64,000 bases of DNA, taken from NCBI GenBank assembly GCA_030562195.1, contig CM060199.1:18186338-18250337 (forward strand), given 5' to 3'. How positions within the stretch are numbered: position 1 is the first letter of the stretch; each line of letters opens with the position of its first letter. A program made the translations under genes and the position numbers. Of this stretch, positions 10,578 through 22,160 are shown piece after piece. The notes below the pieces were generated by a model. The model did not search any database. It was given only the letters and a program-made list of their open reading frames with translations, and was not told where the DNA came from. This DNA comes from Nipponacmea schrenckii (taxonomy: Eukaryota > Mollusca > Gastropoda > Lottiidae).

Positions 10578-12870
10578 TATGGCAGGGAATTTTGTTCAAA
10601 ACTATAATGATCTGCTCAAATAGCTAATACCTATGATGATAAAACATAATACTTCTAATACCAATGTAGTAAAACCTTTGACCAATAATAAATAAAACTT
10701 CAAACTTCTAATGGCAGATTCTTATGTTGATATTCAAATGTTAAACACCCTAAAACCCCTATTGATTTAAAAGTAGCCGTATCACAAATGGTTTAGTAAT
10801 AGCAACAACGTAAAATTGTGAAAGCTTCTTCTACATAGCAATAGTGTAAAAGCATTAGTCGCAGAGCATTAATTCTAATATTCAAATTAGATGATGGGCG
10901 GGGCTTTAAAACCTGTCACTCAATACACATAGAAAAGCCCAAATAAATTCTCCCGTGGAATAATAACGGTTTCCGGTTAGACTTAGGCGTCAGACCACTA
11001 ATTCCTCAGGCCTTTCCATTCAAATTTTTCAAGAATCTACAATTTTTTCCCCAACTTTTAATGAAAGAAAAGGTACTCTTCACTTTAAACTAAAGGATAT
11101 TTATTCCAAAGAAAACGTATAAATATTTTGCATGGTCTTGACCACTGATTTTTTTGACATACCGGTATCGAAAGTGGAAGTAAATCTATATCCCTTATTG
11201 TTAGCCAAATAAAGAATTTATTATTATGCCTGGTAAAAATACACCTGCAATTCTTTTTTACTCTATTTCTTAAAATATGAAAGACAACATAATTACAAAA
11301 AATCAAATTGTCACAGAAAAGGAGATATTTTCAATATAAATCGAATTAGAACTGTGATTGTGAACATTGAGGAAGTACCGGAGATAAGAAAGACCCATAC
11401 CAAAATTCACAAAGATCAGATAAAAACTCTAATCTAATGAGTTCTCAAAACACTTTCTTAGGGTGGTGAATGGCTCAGTAGTTAGCGAGTTGAACTGTCG
11501 TCTCGTCTGCTAGGCGACTAGGTGCCGTTGGTTCAAATCCCGATCGGTGCGAGGAAATAAAAATTAGGTCTGATTCCTAAGCCCGTGCTTTCCCGGAACT
11601 ACGAGATATTTATCCCCCCCCCCTCTATCTTATCTTGCCAGTGCCAGGATATATGGCGGTCTCCCCGAGTGGGTGTAAGAGAGCATTCATTTGAATCGTG
11701 TAGGCGACAGTACTTCTCGTTAAAACTGAGTTCTGAAAACACTTTCTTAGGGTGGTGAATGGCTCAGTAGTTAGCGAGTTGAACTGTCGTCTCGTCTGCT
11801 AGGCGACCAGGTGCCGTTGGTTCAAATCCCGATCGGTGCGAGGAAATAAAAATTAGGTCTGATTCCTAAGCCCGTGCTTTCCCGGAACTACGAGATATTT
11901 ATCCCCCCCCCCTCTATCTTATCTTGCCAGTGCCAGGATATATGGCGGTCTCCCCGAGCGGGTGTAGGAGAACATTCATTTGAATCGTGTAGGCGACAGT
12001 ACTTCTCGTTGAAACTGAGTTCTGAAACCACTTTTTTAGGGTGGTGAATGGCTCAGTGGTTAGCGAGTTGGATTGTCGTCTGCTAGGCGACTAGGTGCCG
12101 TGGGTTCGAATCCCGATCGGTGCGAGGAAATAAAAATTAGGTCTGATTCCTAGGCCCGTGCTTTCCCGGAACTACGAGATAGTAGTCCCCCCCCCCTCTA
12201 TTTAATCTGTAATACACCCACACGCTTAATCGAGAGGATAAAACTGGTTTTCGAAAGGAACCGAGATTTTATGATGACAAAGACACATATCAAGTTTCAT
12301 GAAGATCTGACCAGGTTCAACGACTATATACGTCCACATTAAAATGTAAAATAAAAAAGGGAGTATATATATTTGATGAGTAAAAACATGATTAGGCCGA
12401 CAAAGAATGTTTGTTTTTAAGTTTATGACTCAAGTTTATAATTCGCTGGTGAATTTCAGTTAATATTTCATTGGCCATGTTTGTTTTTCCATGGGAGAAA
12501 TTATTTGGGCTTTTCTAAGTGTATTGAGTGACAGGTTTTAAAGCCCCGCCCATCATCTAATTTGAATATTAGAATTAATGCTCTGCGACTAATGCCTTTA
12601 CACTATTGCAATGTAGAAGAAGCTTTTACAATTTTACTTTGTTGCTATTACTAAACCATTTGTGATAAGGCTACTTTTAAATCAATAGAGGTTTTAGGGT
12701 GTTTAACATTTGAATATCAACATAAGAATCTGCCATTAGAAGTTTGAAGTTTTAGTTATTATTGGTCAAAGGTTTTACGACATTGGTATTAGAAGTATTA
12801 TGTTTTATCATCATAGGTATTAGCTATTTCAGCAGATCATTATAGTTTTGAACAAAATTCCCTGCCATAC
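10578..12870. mobile_element. Foldback element, ~381-bp inverted arms
   Basis: The left arm 10578-10958 matches the reverse complement of 12489-12870 over its whole length with scattered mismatches and small indels. The loop of about 1.5 kb contains three SINE copies and no transposase frame. It is therefore a non-autonomous inverted-repeat element. I could not define a target duplication because the right side is disturbed by a 46-base hairpin at 12876-12921. Confidence 0.82.
11438..12205 (+). mobile_element. Three tandem tRNA-derived SINE copies (SINE-A), 289-bp period
   Basis: The starts TGAGTTCT lie at 11438, 11727 and 12016, exactly 289 bases apart. Each copy has a tRNA-like head with an A box (TGGCTCAGTGGTTAG in the third copy) and a B box (GGTTCGAATCC in the third, GGTTCAAATCC in the others). 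A shared body follows, with a C-run near CGAGATATTTATC. The third copy stops early, at about 12205. The heads would recruit RNA polymerase III if intact. I reject a true tRNA gene because the tRNA-like part runs on into a 200-base unrelated tail. Confidence 0.85.
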
Positions 12871-12875
12871 TACGG

Positions 12876-12921
12876 GTTACTAAAAGAAGACGGATTCCAC
12901 GGAAATCCGTCTTTTAGTAAC
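12876..12921. repeat. 46-base hairpin beside foldback arm
   Basis: GTTACTAAAAGAAGACGG pairs with CCGTCTTTTAGTAAC, with a 2-base bulge and a short loop. It sits immediately outside the right arm of the foldback element, next to a CCGCGG palindrome at 12932. Confidence 0.7.
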
Positions 12922-13039
12922 GCCGTGACTATGATCCGCGGAATCCGCGGATTTAAAAAAAAGAAAAAAGCAGCCCTGTAGTATACCTGATGTCGAGAAC
13001 TAGATACATATGTAAATAACAAACCATACATAAAAAATA

Positions 13040-13600
13040 GGCAAAGGCCCGCCACTAAGGTTGTTACGGTTAGGTCTTAAAATTTAGCCTCCCATCGAAC
13101 CTGGCCCAATGATGTGTGGGGTTACAGACGTAGCATTATCATGGTCCCCGAGAAAGAAACTCGCATAGTACGGCGAAACGTAGGTCGACAACATTCGGTG
13201 GCCAGTGGTACCCACGGACATAATATATGGCCACGCAGAACGTGCAAAGGCGGGCACGGCTGTGATATTTTAGTGCTGGGAAAAGGGCGTCCGACTCAGA
13301 TTGCCGGTGGTTACAGACTCTCAGACCAGGGTAAAGTGAAATCACCTCATGGAAGGCACTCTGGTCCGAGCCTGTAAAGGTGGAAATAATGGGCTATGTG
13401 GAACTCAACTGTAGTGTAGACTTCCAGTCTGAGTGGCATTTCTGATCCAGGATTTCCAATAATTAGGGCCACAAGGGGATGGGGTGAAACTTGGTGTGAA
13501 CATGCAATGCCATGCAAATATTGCCCGACTACCGTTGGCGCTGCTATGAGGGAGGGGGCTTGAAAGTTGAAAGATTGTAATACTCCCATGGGTGCAGCGA
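13040..13600. other. GC-richer block, no gene recognised
   Basis: This 560-base block is clearly richer in G+C than its surroundings, and open frames exist on both strands (13114-13377 plus, 13347-13589 minus). No domain, motif or codon pattern supports coding. It could be part of an unrecognised repeat. Confidence 0.35.
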
Positions 13601-13635
13601 CATTAATAAAAGACGGAAACGCGGAATCCGTATTT

Positions 13636-15002
13636 TAAATTTTCAAGTTAGTAACTTGAATTTTCAAGTTAGTAACTTGAATTTTCAAGTTAGTATCTTG
13701 AATTTTCAACTTAGTAACTTGAATTTTCAAGTTAGTATCTTGATTTTTCAAGTTAGTATCTTGAATTTTCAAGTTCGTATTTGAATTTTAGTGCTAGTTG
13801 GAATTGGTGGGTATTTAAGCAATAAACGGTCACCCTATGGCGGTTATGGTCGTATATCAGGACAAAGGTTGGATGGAAAATTGAATGAATGCGCGTCAGC
13901 GCATTTATGATTAATTTTCCATCCAACCTTTGTCCTGATATACGACCATAACCGCCATAGGGTGACCTTTTTTTTGCTTATATTTACGTTTTCAAAACCT
14001 GTCACCACGACAAATTCTACTCTTTGCTCTTTCTTACTCTTTCATATTACCCGCCTTTGTCGCTGGAGTTGATCTTGTTGATGGAATAGCCATTTTCTTT
14101 TCGTCAGAAAATAGTTCGCGGGGGAAAGCTCTCAAAATGTAAGAAAAAACAATGTTTATCTCAATTTTATGTTAAATCTTTATAAATCAATTCATTTATC
14201 AATAAATATAAAACATTTTGGTATGAATTCCGTCTTTAACGACGAAAAGCAACAAAATCATGAAATTTAATGAACGCGGATACAATTGAACAACGGAGAG
14301 GTGATTCGGCTAGACCTGACCGCATGTAAACAAGTAGGAAAGTTGAGAAAATGAAAGAAACTATAAAGACCAATCTACGAGAAGGCCTGCTCCATATGTT
14401 GATAGGTGACCACAGTTTACACTCAATTCAGTTAATTTTCAGTAAAAGTATAGTATTTTGAAACTTAATATTAAACAATCCATAAACCTGCACTTTTAGG
14501 CTCTTAAACTGAAGCGAGTAACTAGGTCAAATGGGTCTGCGGCTATGTCCAGTACACTCAGACCTAATTCGATTGAGTTCTATCGCATTTTGCCAATTAT
14601 TCTTGTATGAGACTGTGAGTATTAGATTGGCTTTGGGTTAGGCTAATGGAAACTTTATTACATATTAGAATTCATCATTAAAATTGGAATTTTACGTTCA
14701 AGCGTGAAGATGATCGACGTTAATAGCGCGACGGCCATGTTTATTTACATTGGTTACCGTGTATTACTACGCTCAATGTTTTGGTGATGAGGCAATGACA
14801 GTTATTGTCTCATAAACGCCACACGTATTAACATTAGTCCAATGGAGAAAAACAACAGCTAATGTAAATATATTTTCATACTAACTTGAAAATTCAAGTT
14901 ACTAACTTGAAAATTCAAGATACTAACTTAAAAAAATTCAAGATACTAACTTGAAAATTCAAGTTACTAACTTGAAAATTCAGGTTACTAACTTGAAAAT
15001 TA
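13636..15002. repeat. Inverted structure bounded by 21-bp repeat arrays
   Basis: About seven units of a ~21-bp, nearly palindromic repeat (TTTTCAAGTTAGTAACTTGAA) lie at 13636-13790. About six units in the opposite sense (central ACT instead of AGT) lie at 14878-15002. The arrays thus form inverted ends around 1.1 kb. No transposase was found. It resembles non-autonomous DNA elements with subterminal repeat arrays; the family is unknown. Confidence 0.75.
13828..13967. repeat. Perfect 55-bp-arm hairpin
   Basis: Bases 13828-13882 are the exact reverse complement of 13913-13967. The 30-base loop contains a further small palindrome, AATGCGC-GTCA-GCGCATT. Perfect identity implies recent formation or conversion. 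It lies inside the region bounded by the 21-bp arrays. Confidence 0.95.
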
Positions 15003-15679
15003 AAAAAAAAATTGAATGGCCCTAATACGCATCCGTAGATCCACTTCATTAGAGACAAAAACTTTTACTTGCAAGTCTTTTGTGTTGTAATAATACATTA
15101 GGTTAATAACACATATCACAACAGTAGGATCTTAGGCAGGTTGTTGTTCTAGGAATAATCAAAAATGAATAGCCATATGGATGACCATCGTAATACGCTT
15201 ACATTTGTAATGGCAGTCAATTCACCCCAAAGGTTGACAAGAGATATTTCGAGAGCGAAATTTATTATCTCGGATTTTATAAAAAAAAATAGGTTGAGAT
15301 AAAATTTCAAATTGAGAGAACATGTTATTGTTTTATCAATTTTCATAATTTCGATATTTTTATTTTCAACAGGGTACATCATTTGGTAATACCAAATAAT
15401 TTCAGCAGGTTTTGTCACACTCAGTCCAGAATTGTGTATTTTGGAGTGTTTACCAGCTTAAAATTGAACGTGTTTTTAATAACAAGGGCAATAACAAATA
15501 CTTAATATTTTACGATTTTTCAGCTTAACAATATGGCTCATTCTTTGATTATTACAGATACTCATGCCAAGTCATCAAAATCCATAAAGAATCGTGGTTC
15601 TAGAGTGTTTACGAGCTAAAGTTTTCAAGAATAAGCGCATATTAAACTCATATTAAAGATTTTTTCAACTTTCGTTGAT
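15003..15679. other. No gene recognised
   Basis: AT-rich sequence between the repeat structure and the OAS-1 upstream block. No supported feature was seen. Confidence 0.4.
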
Positions 15680-15875
15680 TTTTAAAGAGATAATAGGTGT
15701 TAGAATACACTCGTCCTGTGGCTAATATTTATGTTGACTATTAATATTGACTATTGATTATATAAAAGCGTCTGGGAAATCAACGTTAAAACATCCATGT
15801 GTTATGGCAATCATTCTTCAGTGTTTACAAACAAATATTATTATGATTAATTTTCGTTGAATATTTTGTCCGTGA
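15680..15875 (+). repeat. Dispersed repeat, copy 1 (second copy in OAS-1 intron 2)
   Basis: The stretch from GATAATAGGTGTTAGAATAC to AATATTATTATGATTAATTTT recurs at about 18320-18600 in intron 2 of OAS-1, where it carries extra internal sequence. Both copies are in the same orientation. No coding frame is present. Confidence 0.75.
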
Positions 15876-15924
15876 TGGAGTATTCATTCAAAAATCATAT
15901 ATATGAGTTCAAAATAGAACTTTG

Positions 15925-16117
15925 GCATTTCCACGAATTGTGAGTAATTGCTCGGTAGCAAGTATTTATAGGTATTATGTATTATTAAGTTTCATGCGTA
16001 TTTCCACCTTAGGAAATTCCACTTTAGGTATTAATAGTTAATATTAGTTTGATCGTGTTTTGTCATTTATACTCTACTTTCGGTTTTAATGATATACATC
16101 TCCCAGACACTTCACTG
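15925..16117 (+). promoter_or_regulatory. OAS-1 upstream region: kappaB-like site and putative non-coding exon 1
   Basis: Bases from 15925 match the OAS-2 upstream region from about 22040. AGGAAATTCC at 16011-16020 fits the NF-kappaB consensus GGGRNWYYCC at nine of ten positions and is followed by ACTTTAGGTATTAATAG, which is also found upstream of OAS-3. The conserved TTTATACTCTACTTTCG block and a GTAAGAC donor at 16117 (conserved in all three genes) suggest a short non-coding first exon spliced to the ATG exon at about 16588. Rel control is inference from the motif and gene family. Confidence 0.5.
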
Positions 16118-16600
16118 TAAGACATTTCATTGACATAAGTGTTCTAGATGAAAAGGCTAACCTTGGGATCATAATTTCGATCACTCTCGAAAAAGTATTT
16201 CTGGAAAAGGTGTCGACAAATCCTGAAAAATGTACTTCGCAATATTCTCCGCTGTGGTCGAACTTCTTTTGTACGTTTCTCCAGGGTATGTATTTGTTTG
16301 TTTCCATTTTTGAAAAAAAAATGAAAATGCTATTTAGTGCATTATTTGATCAAAACGAGTTTCAATTAACTCAGAAAATATGTTTTCTAATACACATGAT
16401 ATACCTTCTCGATTGTTTCTTTGTTATGTCAGTCGAGCTACTTTAAGTAGGTCAATCGTCATATTTCACTAGGTAGACCTACTTTTAAAATTTTCGATTT
16501 ACAATCATTTAGAATATCTTGAATTGGATCAGTTAATTACATCTTTGACCCACATTTTTAAAAATCATGTTATTATTACTTTTCTAGCGCACAGTCAAAA

Positions 16601-19600
16601 ATGGCGACTGAATTACCTGGAATCCATGTTGGCGAGACTTTGGAGTCTTTTATAGACCGTAAGTTGCGTGCATCAAAGACATACAGAGAAAGTATGAATC
16701 AAGCTGTTGATAGTATTGTTCGTCATCTACATTCTATGCCTGTTTATAGTATCAAGGAAGTCGTTAAGGTAAGCACTATTCTCTGTAGTACTAAACAATA
16801 TTCGTGTCTTGGTGAGGATAACATTATAAAAATGATCCATTATCTTCAACCCAACAGCCATGTCCGTCCACAAAACTCGGTGAAAATGTTTTTATCACCC
16901 CAAAATGAACCTTATAAAAATTAAATAATTGGAAAAATTGGACATGAATTATTGCCCTTGATCTTAAATTGATACTGTGTATTGGAATGAACATAGAATT
17001 TAAGTTGTCAAGATCGGTCAATATGAGTTGAAAACTCACAAAACTAAATAATTATTGAAAAGCGCTTAATCAAATTATGAGGCGTTTTTTAATAATCAAT
17101 TGCATTTTTATGGATAATAACTACTCTATTGTTGTTGATTTCATCCACTCAACCTCGATATACCTACTATTATAATCTACTACTACAAATAAATGATCTC
17201 CTGATGGTAATGACGATGTCATTAGATTTGCTGCGATATATTGCCATGGACCATTTGGTAAATGTGTTGTTTTCATTGGTTCTGGTGGTTGCGGTTGACC
17301 TACTATTTGACACGATTTACAAAAATTGTCTACATCCTTATCAATTCCTGGCCACCAAACATTAGATCTTAAACGACGTTTCATTAACACAATTCCTGGA
17401 TGCCCTCCATGTGAAAGTTCTAAAATAGTTTCTTATAATTGTTCAGGAATAATAATTCTGTTACCACGCTATATCAAATTCCCTATAAAACAAGGTTCAC
17501 TTCTGATTGCATTATAAATTTTATTTTTAAGTTTATATTTAAAGGTATCTAAGACGTAGTATTCCTTTAAAATTTTTAGCTTGCAAACAATCTAGGAGGC
17601 ACAGACAAAACTAAAAAATATTTACTATTTAAAAAAAAAAAGGTTTGATTTTGAGCTTGTAAACACAACAGGACAAAATTGGTGACTAGATATTATACTT
17701 TTCACAAAAAAAAAACCAAAAAAAAAAAAAAACAAACAATTCATCCATACGGTGTATATTACCTTGCCTGGCTAGCTGTCTTTAATATCGCTGTCAAATT
17801 GAACATTGTCTAATAATTTGTGATCGGTTTCAGTCTGGATCACTTGGTAAAGGAACAATGGTTGGTGATGATGCCGATGCTGATTTAGTGATATTTTTTA
17901 ATGGATTTGATACTATGGAAGACTTAATCGCTGCCAAACCAAGAATCATAGCTGATATTTCGACTCACATGAAAAAATTTGATCGATCTGTATTTTGTAG
18001 CTTTATAAAGGTTCGAGAAAACGAATATTTAGGCCAGTATAAATTAAAGCATATAACAACGAAAAGATTCTTGGAAGTAGATATTTTACCAGCTTTTGAT
18101 GTCGTCGCACAACGTATGTTACTACATTACTTTTATTACTATTTCACTAAATTATATTTTTAAAATGGCAGCGTACATGCCATGCTTGAAATATTTACAT
18201 TACAATCTAAAACCCAGATGTAACCCAATGTTTTCATAAGTTTGTTTTTCACAATGATAACTCTATCGAAATTAACGATTTTATGATTTTACAACAATTT
18301 AATAATCTTTGTTAAAGTGATAATAGGTGTTAGAATACACTATAGTCCTACGGCTAATATTGTTGTTTAATATTGACTATTGGTTAAATAATTTTCATCA
18401 CTTGATGAATTTTCAAAAAGCGACAATAAAACTGCAGTCGGAATTCTTCAAAAAAAAAGTGAGCAAGCGACAATTCCATTCAGTTTGAGAATATAACCGT
18501 CTAGGAAATGAACGCCAATACATCCATGCGCAAGCGCGCTATGGCAATCATTCTTCAGTGTATACAAACAAATATTATTATGATTAATTTTGTTGAATAT
18601 TCAAAATCATATAAAGTGCATTTTCTCGGTGAATTTAAATAACGTAGATTTTCTGACTATGTTAAGGTAAATTCAAGAGTGAAAGGTCAAGGACGCGGCA
18701 AACCACATGTATTAAGCGTTTTATAATTAACTACATGTACTTGATTTTGTGGATTTAGGAATTTTAGGGATTTTGATGTATGTTTATAAACACCAGGTAA
18801 GTCCACTGATGGATATAACTATTATTAGTCAAGTTTGAGAGAAATTAAAATTTTATGTTTTTTCTAACGGCTATTATCCCTTTAAACATAAAAAAAAACT
18901 TATTATATAAAGTTCCCATATTACTCCACTCTTTCCTCTACTGTGGAGGCATCTTTAGGGTACGAAGACACGGATTAATGTCCCATCTGAACAACAGGAC
19001 ACTTTTTCCATGTCAATATTTCATTTACTGATGTTTCAGAATGTCTTTTCCATTGATTCAAAGAAAGTTTTCTTCTTTTAATTTTACTAGGTGGTTCTGT
19101 CGAAAGTGTAAAACAAGAGATGGGATTAAAACCTCAAAAAGTTAGAAACCATTATTCTGTATGCTTCTGTAAAGAACAATTAAGATTAATAAGAGTCAAG
19201 CCAGCAAAAGTAAAAGACTTGATCAGACTGGTGAAATATTGGAAAAAAGTAAGTATTTCGTATTGTAACCAAGGTTGATTTTACCCTTGCATTTAATCAT
19301 ACAATATTGCCTGCAGTTGGTTCTAATAAATATTGCCTGTATATTGGTCAAAACCAATAATCAAGTTGTTTTTGATGGGCTAAATTAGCCATACCTGTGG
19401 GACAGGTTGATTGAGTCTACTGTTTTAAATCATGAAAAAGTTCTTGGTCTTTTTAACTTCCAATCGCAGATAATTATGGATACACGTGGGAAAGAAAGCT
19501 CAAATTTGTTTTTCGTATTGGAAACAAACATCCCTAATATATGTTCTTACTTATTGACATAAATGATAAACAATGTTGTTGAGTTTGGCTTTTATTTATT

Positions 19601-20219
19601 TGATCTAGAGCAACAATCTACCAATAAGATCCTACTGTTGTGAAGTGATATGTCTGTATGTTTATGATAATTTCCTTGGTCAGCAAACAAATTTTAACAT
19701 GAAGACAGGTTTCAATCAAGTGCTAAAATTTCTTATAGAAACTGAAACACCACATACCGTAATTGAACCATTGTATTATTTTAACACAAGAAACTGGTAG
19801 GTTAAAGTGATTGCTTCATTATGTAATGGACTTTCGTCTCTTCCTCCACTGGAAATACTAAAATTGTTCTGGTTTGACAATAAACATGCTATGTGCTTAT
19901 ATAATGGAATCATATTCTATATTTAATAATTACAGTATTGTATATATTGTATATTACATTATGAATTGCTGTAGCTATGGGCCTGTTGGCCTCTTTACTA
20001 AATAAACTGTTATTATTATTATAGTATTATTACTTTACACGGAAATAAATGTCTGTTGGCCTCTTTACTAAATAAACTTTTATTATTATAATATTATTAT
20101 TACTTAACACGGAAATAAATTTTCAATTTTTTTTTTACAGGTTTTCAGTATTTCCTACGTTACAAGAGGCAGCGACGATTCGTAAAGTAGCTAGACAAAC
20201 AGTTGCAGCTTTAGGATAA
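16601..20219 (+). CDS. 2'-5'-oligoadenylate synthetase-like protein 1 (OAS-1), five exons
   Basis: OAS enzymes bind dsRNA and make 2'-5' oligoadenylates from ATP; whether this one uses dsRNA and ATP is inference. Exons are 16601-16768, 17834-18113, 19091-19248, 19609-19796 and 20141-20219, all with GT/AG introns, giving 290 residues. Residues 13-45 are the N-terminal helix region. S57-G63 (SGSLGKG) is the GS motif. D71 and D73 in DADLVIF and D139 in EVDILPAFD are the three metal-binding Asps. R195 and K198 in LIRLVKYW match the family's nucleotide-binding helix. The protein ends soon after the OAS core and lacks the CFK oligomerisation motif of vertebrate OAS1. The start has A at -3 and a splice acceptor just upstream. 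It shares all exon phases with its two neighbours. Confidence 0.93.
16840..17800 (+). repeat. Diverged tandem-cored element in OAS-1 intron 1
   Basis: The intron contains GTCCGTCCACAA, ATCACCCCAAAATGAACC and TGAATTATTGCCCTTGATC near 16860-16970, then GGTGTATATTACCTTGCCTGG near 17751. These are the head-core and tail words of the complete element at 57283-59480. The equivalent intron of OAS-2 has the same remnant, so it was probably there before the genes duplicated. It is split by a Gypsy fragment. Confidence 0.65.
17118..17560 (-). pseudogene. Gypsy integrase fragment in OAS-1 intron 1
   Basis: On the minus strand, HGGHPGIVLMKRRLRSNVWWPGIDKD and CKSCQIV give the HHCC zinc region. GPWQYIAANLM follows, where the first catalytic Asp should be (usually W-x-x-x-x-x-D-L) but Asn is found. 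VVVDYNSRYIEVEWMKS ends the fragment. The rest of the element is absent. The insertion is absent from intron 1 of OAS-2, so it came after the duplication or was lost there. Confidence 0.85.
18320..18605 (+). repeat. Dispersed repeat, copy 2, in OAS-1 intron 2
   Basis: Matches 15680-15875 in the same orientation, from AATAGGTGTTAGAATACAC to TATTATTATGATTAATTTT, with an extra ~100 bases in the middle. Confidence 0.75.
19960..20115 (+). mobile_element. LINE 3' tail, partly duplicated, in OAS-1 intron 4
   Basis: CTGTTGGCCTCTTTACTAAA followed by TAAAC and a (TTA)n run occurs twice in tandem, near 19981 and 20052. A conserved short 3' end with a TTA microsatellite is typical of CR1-like LINEs. No coding part remains. 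Confidence 0.6.
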
Positions 20220-20329
20220 GGGAGATAATATGTAGAATGTTATATTAAATTAAATTTACTGCTTATTTATTGTTCTATAAAAAATGTATCCGTCGATATT
20301 ACTATTTTTCTTTGTTTGGTATCAGTCCA

Positions 20330-20580
20330 CAAGTAGTTGACATTTTTAAATTACTACTCAAACACTACTCAGTGAAACAAACAACGTTTCACTTTTAAAT
20401 TTCAACTTATCACCTAAAACATCATAATTAGTAGATCATTGATAGTGAGTTATTTCAAACACTTATCAGTAGAATAGCCAGTTTTAAAATTCAACCCATC
20501 ACTTAAGGCATCTAAATTAGATTATTGATGGTTAGTAGAATAGAATTCGAACATTACTCTGTGTCACGCTTGGCATGTAA
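20330..20580 (+). repeat. Degenerate ~80-bp tandem repeat 3' of OAS-1
   Basis: Units contain CATCACCTAAAACATC, TTAGTAGATTATTGATGGTGAGTAGA and CAAACACTACTCAGT. The same units lie 3' of OAS-2 at 27250-27560 and resume at 30670-30770 after a LINE. They mark the 3' side of the duplicated segment. Confidence 0.65.
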
Positions 20581-21517
20581 AGTTACAACTGCATGTAGTT
20601 TAAACCAGTTTATTTAGAAGTGTATCAGAGCAAACCAAGTGGTGAAAAGCTAGAAAGAACACACAAATTCAATAAAGACAACGTTTGTCAAATAAAAAAA
20701 AACAATCTAAATGCAACAATGAATAGATACGAAGCAATTTGTAATTTTTCACAAAAGGTCAACGTTATGGTAGAAAGTGCATTCCATAAGCATAAAAACA
20801 CCAGGAATTTATCGAAATGTGCAAAATAGGTCAGGAACGTTACATAAACAATAAAAGTGTAAGTATAGGCATATCAGTATAATCATATTTTGTTTATTTT
20901 GTATTAAAATTTTTAACTCTTGTTAACTCTTGTAAGTATAGGCCAGGTAATTATTCATTCCGGTAAGTAACAAGTCAAAATTATGAAAAAAGTATAGGCT
21001 GACCATCTCAATAAAGAAAGGAATGATTCAATAAAATGCACGAAAACTAATCTAAGTTATCAATTAAACGTATTTAATAAATAAAAAATAACTCCTTACA
21101 TTGTGATCATCCTATGCGTGTGAAATCCAATGACTTATTCAACCCATTGTTGAAATCTATCAAAGATGATAAACGTAAATTTTCACCGTTTTAAACAATA
21201 AGTTGGTGTCCTTCACTTTTCTTGCGGAGGTCAGTACAGAACATAACACGAAACTATAAATTGAATAATCTTTGAATGGCATTTATTTATAAATTGAATG
21301 TTTATAATATCAAACATCGATTATAGTTCTTTGTTAAACAATGTTCCAGAATATTCAGTATGATGAACTGTTTTTAAATAAAACTCATTTCTTACAACAT
21401 CTATATTAGATTATTTTCAGTATTACTTAAATACTTTAACTTGGTATTTCTACTATGACCAATGATCAATGCAAAATTGATGTGGAATAAAGAAATCATT
21501 GAGCAATAAAAAAAATA
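20580..21517. other. No gene recognised between OAS-1 and OAS-2
   Basis: AT-rich intergenic sequence. The frame at 20620-20829 begins without an ATG in good context, is lysine/asparagine-rich and matches nothing I recognise. Confidence 0.4.
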
Positions 21518-21790
21518 GCACAATATAGTAAATTGATATATAGTATGTATGATACTTATATAATATGTATGATGATATGAAAATAAATTTCATTATTTCA
21601 TAAATAAAAATATTATAAACTATATATATAAATATACTAACAGAATAATCTTAATTACAGAAGCTTTTAATTATTGATATCCTTAATTCATATGCAGAAT
21701 AAAAATATAATGATAAATTATTTGTCAGGTTCTTATTTGAACATCAGTAACTCATAAAATTTAGATCATAGGATATTTATAATAATAATC
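21518..21790 (-). mobile_element. LINE 3'-UTR fragment, minus strand
   Basis: Diverged copy of 9990-10225: shared words include AATAGCACAATATA, ATGATGATATGAAAATAAA, AACAGAATAATCTTAATTAC and AATTATTTGTCAGGTT. The coding part is missing, so it is a short 5'-truncated copy. Confidence 0.75.
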
Positions 21791-22029
21791 ACAGATGCGT
21801 GTGGACAGGATAGGCTATCGGGAAAAAATGAACTGTTCGTCAAATGAAACATATCATTAAGAAGTATATATTGTAATTGCACACGTTATTTAACGACCAA
21901 ATAAATTTTTCTTTTATAGTTCAAGTTATATAGAATATTGTGGTATACACTTTGCTAGGAAATTGAGTACACATTTCTACGAAATTTTTATCTTTAATCG
22001 TGACTGAAAAAAAATCATGGCTTGGGCGT

Positions 22030-22160
22030 GGCGGTCACATTTCCACGAATTGTGAGTTACTCGGTAGCATATAATAGGTGTATATTTTTATGTAATTACC
22101 ATGTTTTTTTCCACCTTAAGATTTCTACGAACTCGTCAAATTCCACTTAACGTATGAAAA
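22030..22160 (+). promoter_or_regulatory. OAS-2 distal upstream block
   Basis: Matches the OAS-1 upstream region near 15925-16020, starting CATTTCCACGAATTGTGAGT and CTCGGTAGCA. The kappaB-like word has decayed here: TCAAATTCCACTTAACG stands where OAS-1 has AGGAAATTCCACTTTAGG. The block is separated from the proximal OAS-2 promoter by a MITE. Confidence 0.5.

Noticed and set aside
11461..12130. tRNA genes
   Set aside because: A- and B-box heads are present, but each is fused to a SINE body and repeated; the cloverleaf is not complete.
13114..13589. Frames in the GC-richer block
   Set aside because: Open on both strands because GC is higher; nothing recognisable.
18114..18163. Extension of OAS-1 exon 2 through the donor
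   Set aside because: The open frame runs on by chance. The GT donor at 18114 is conserved in all three genes and exon 3 restores the OAS sequence.
20620..20829. Lys/Asn-rich frame after OAS-1
   Set aside because: No ATG in good context, no domain, and the region is a decayed intergenic repeat.
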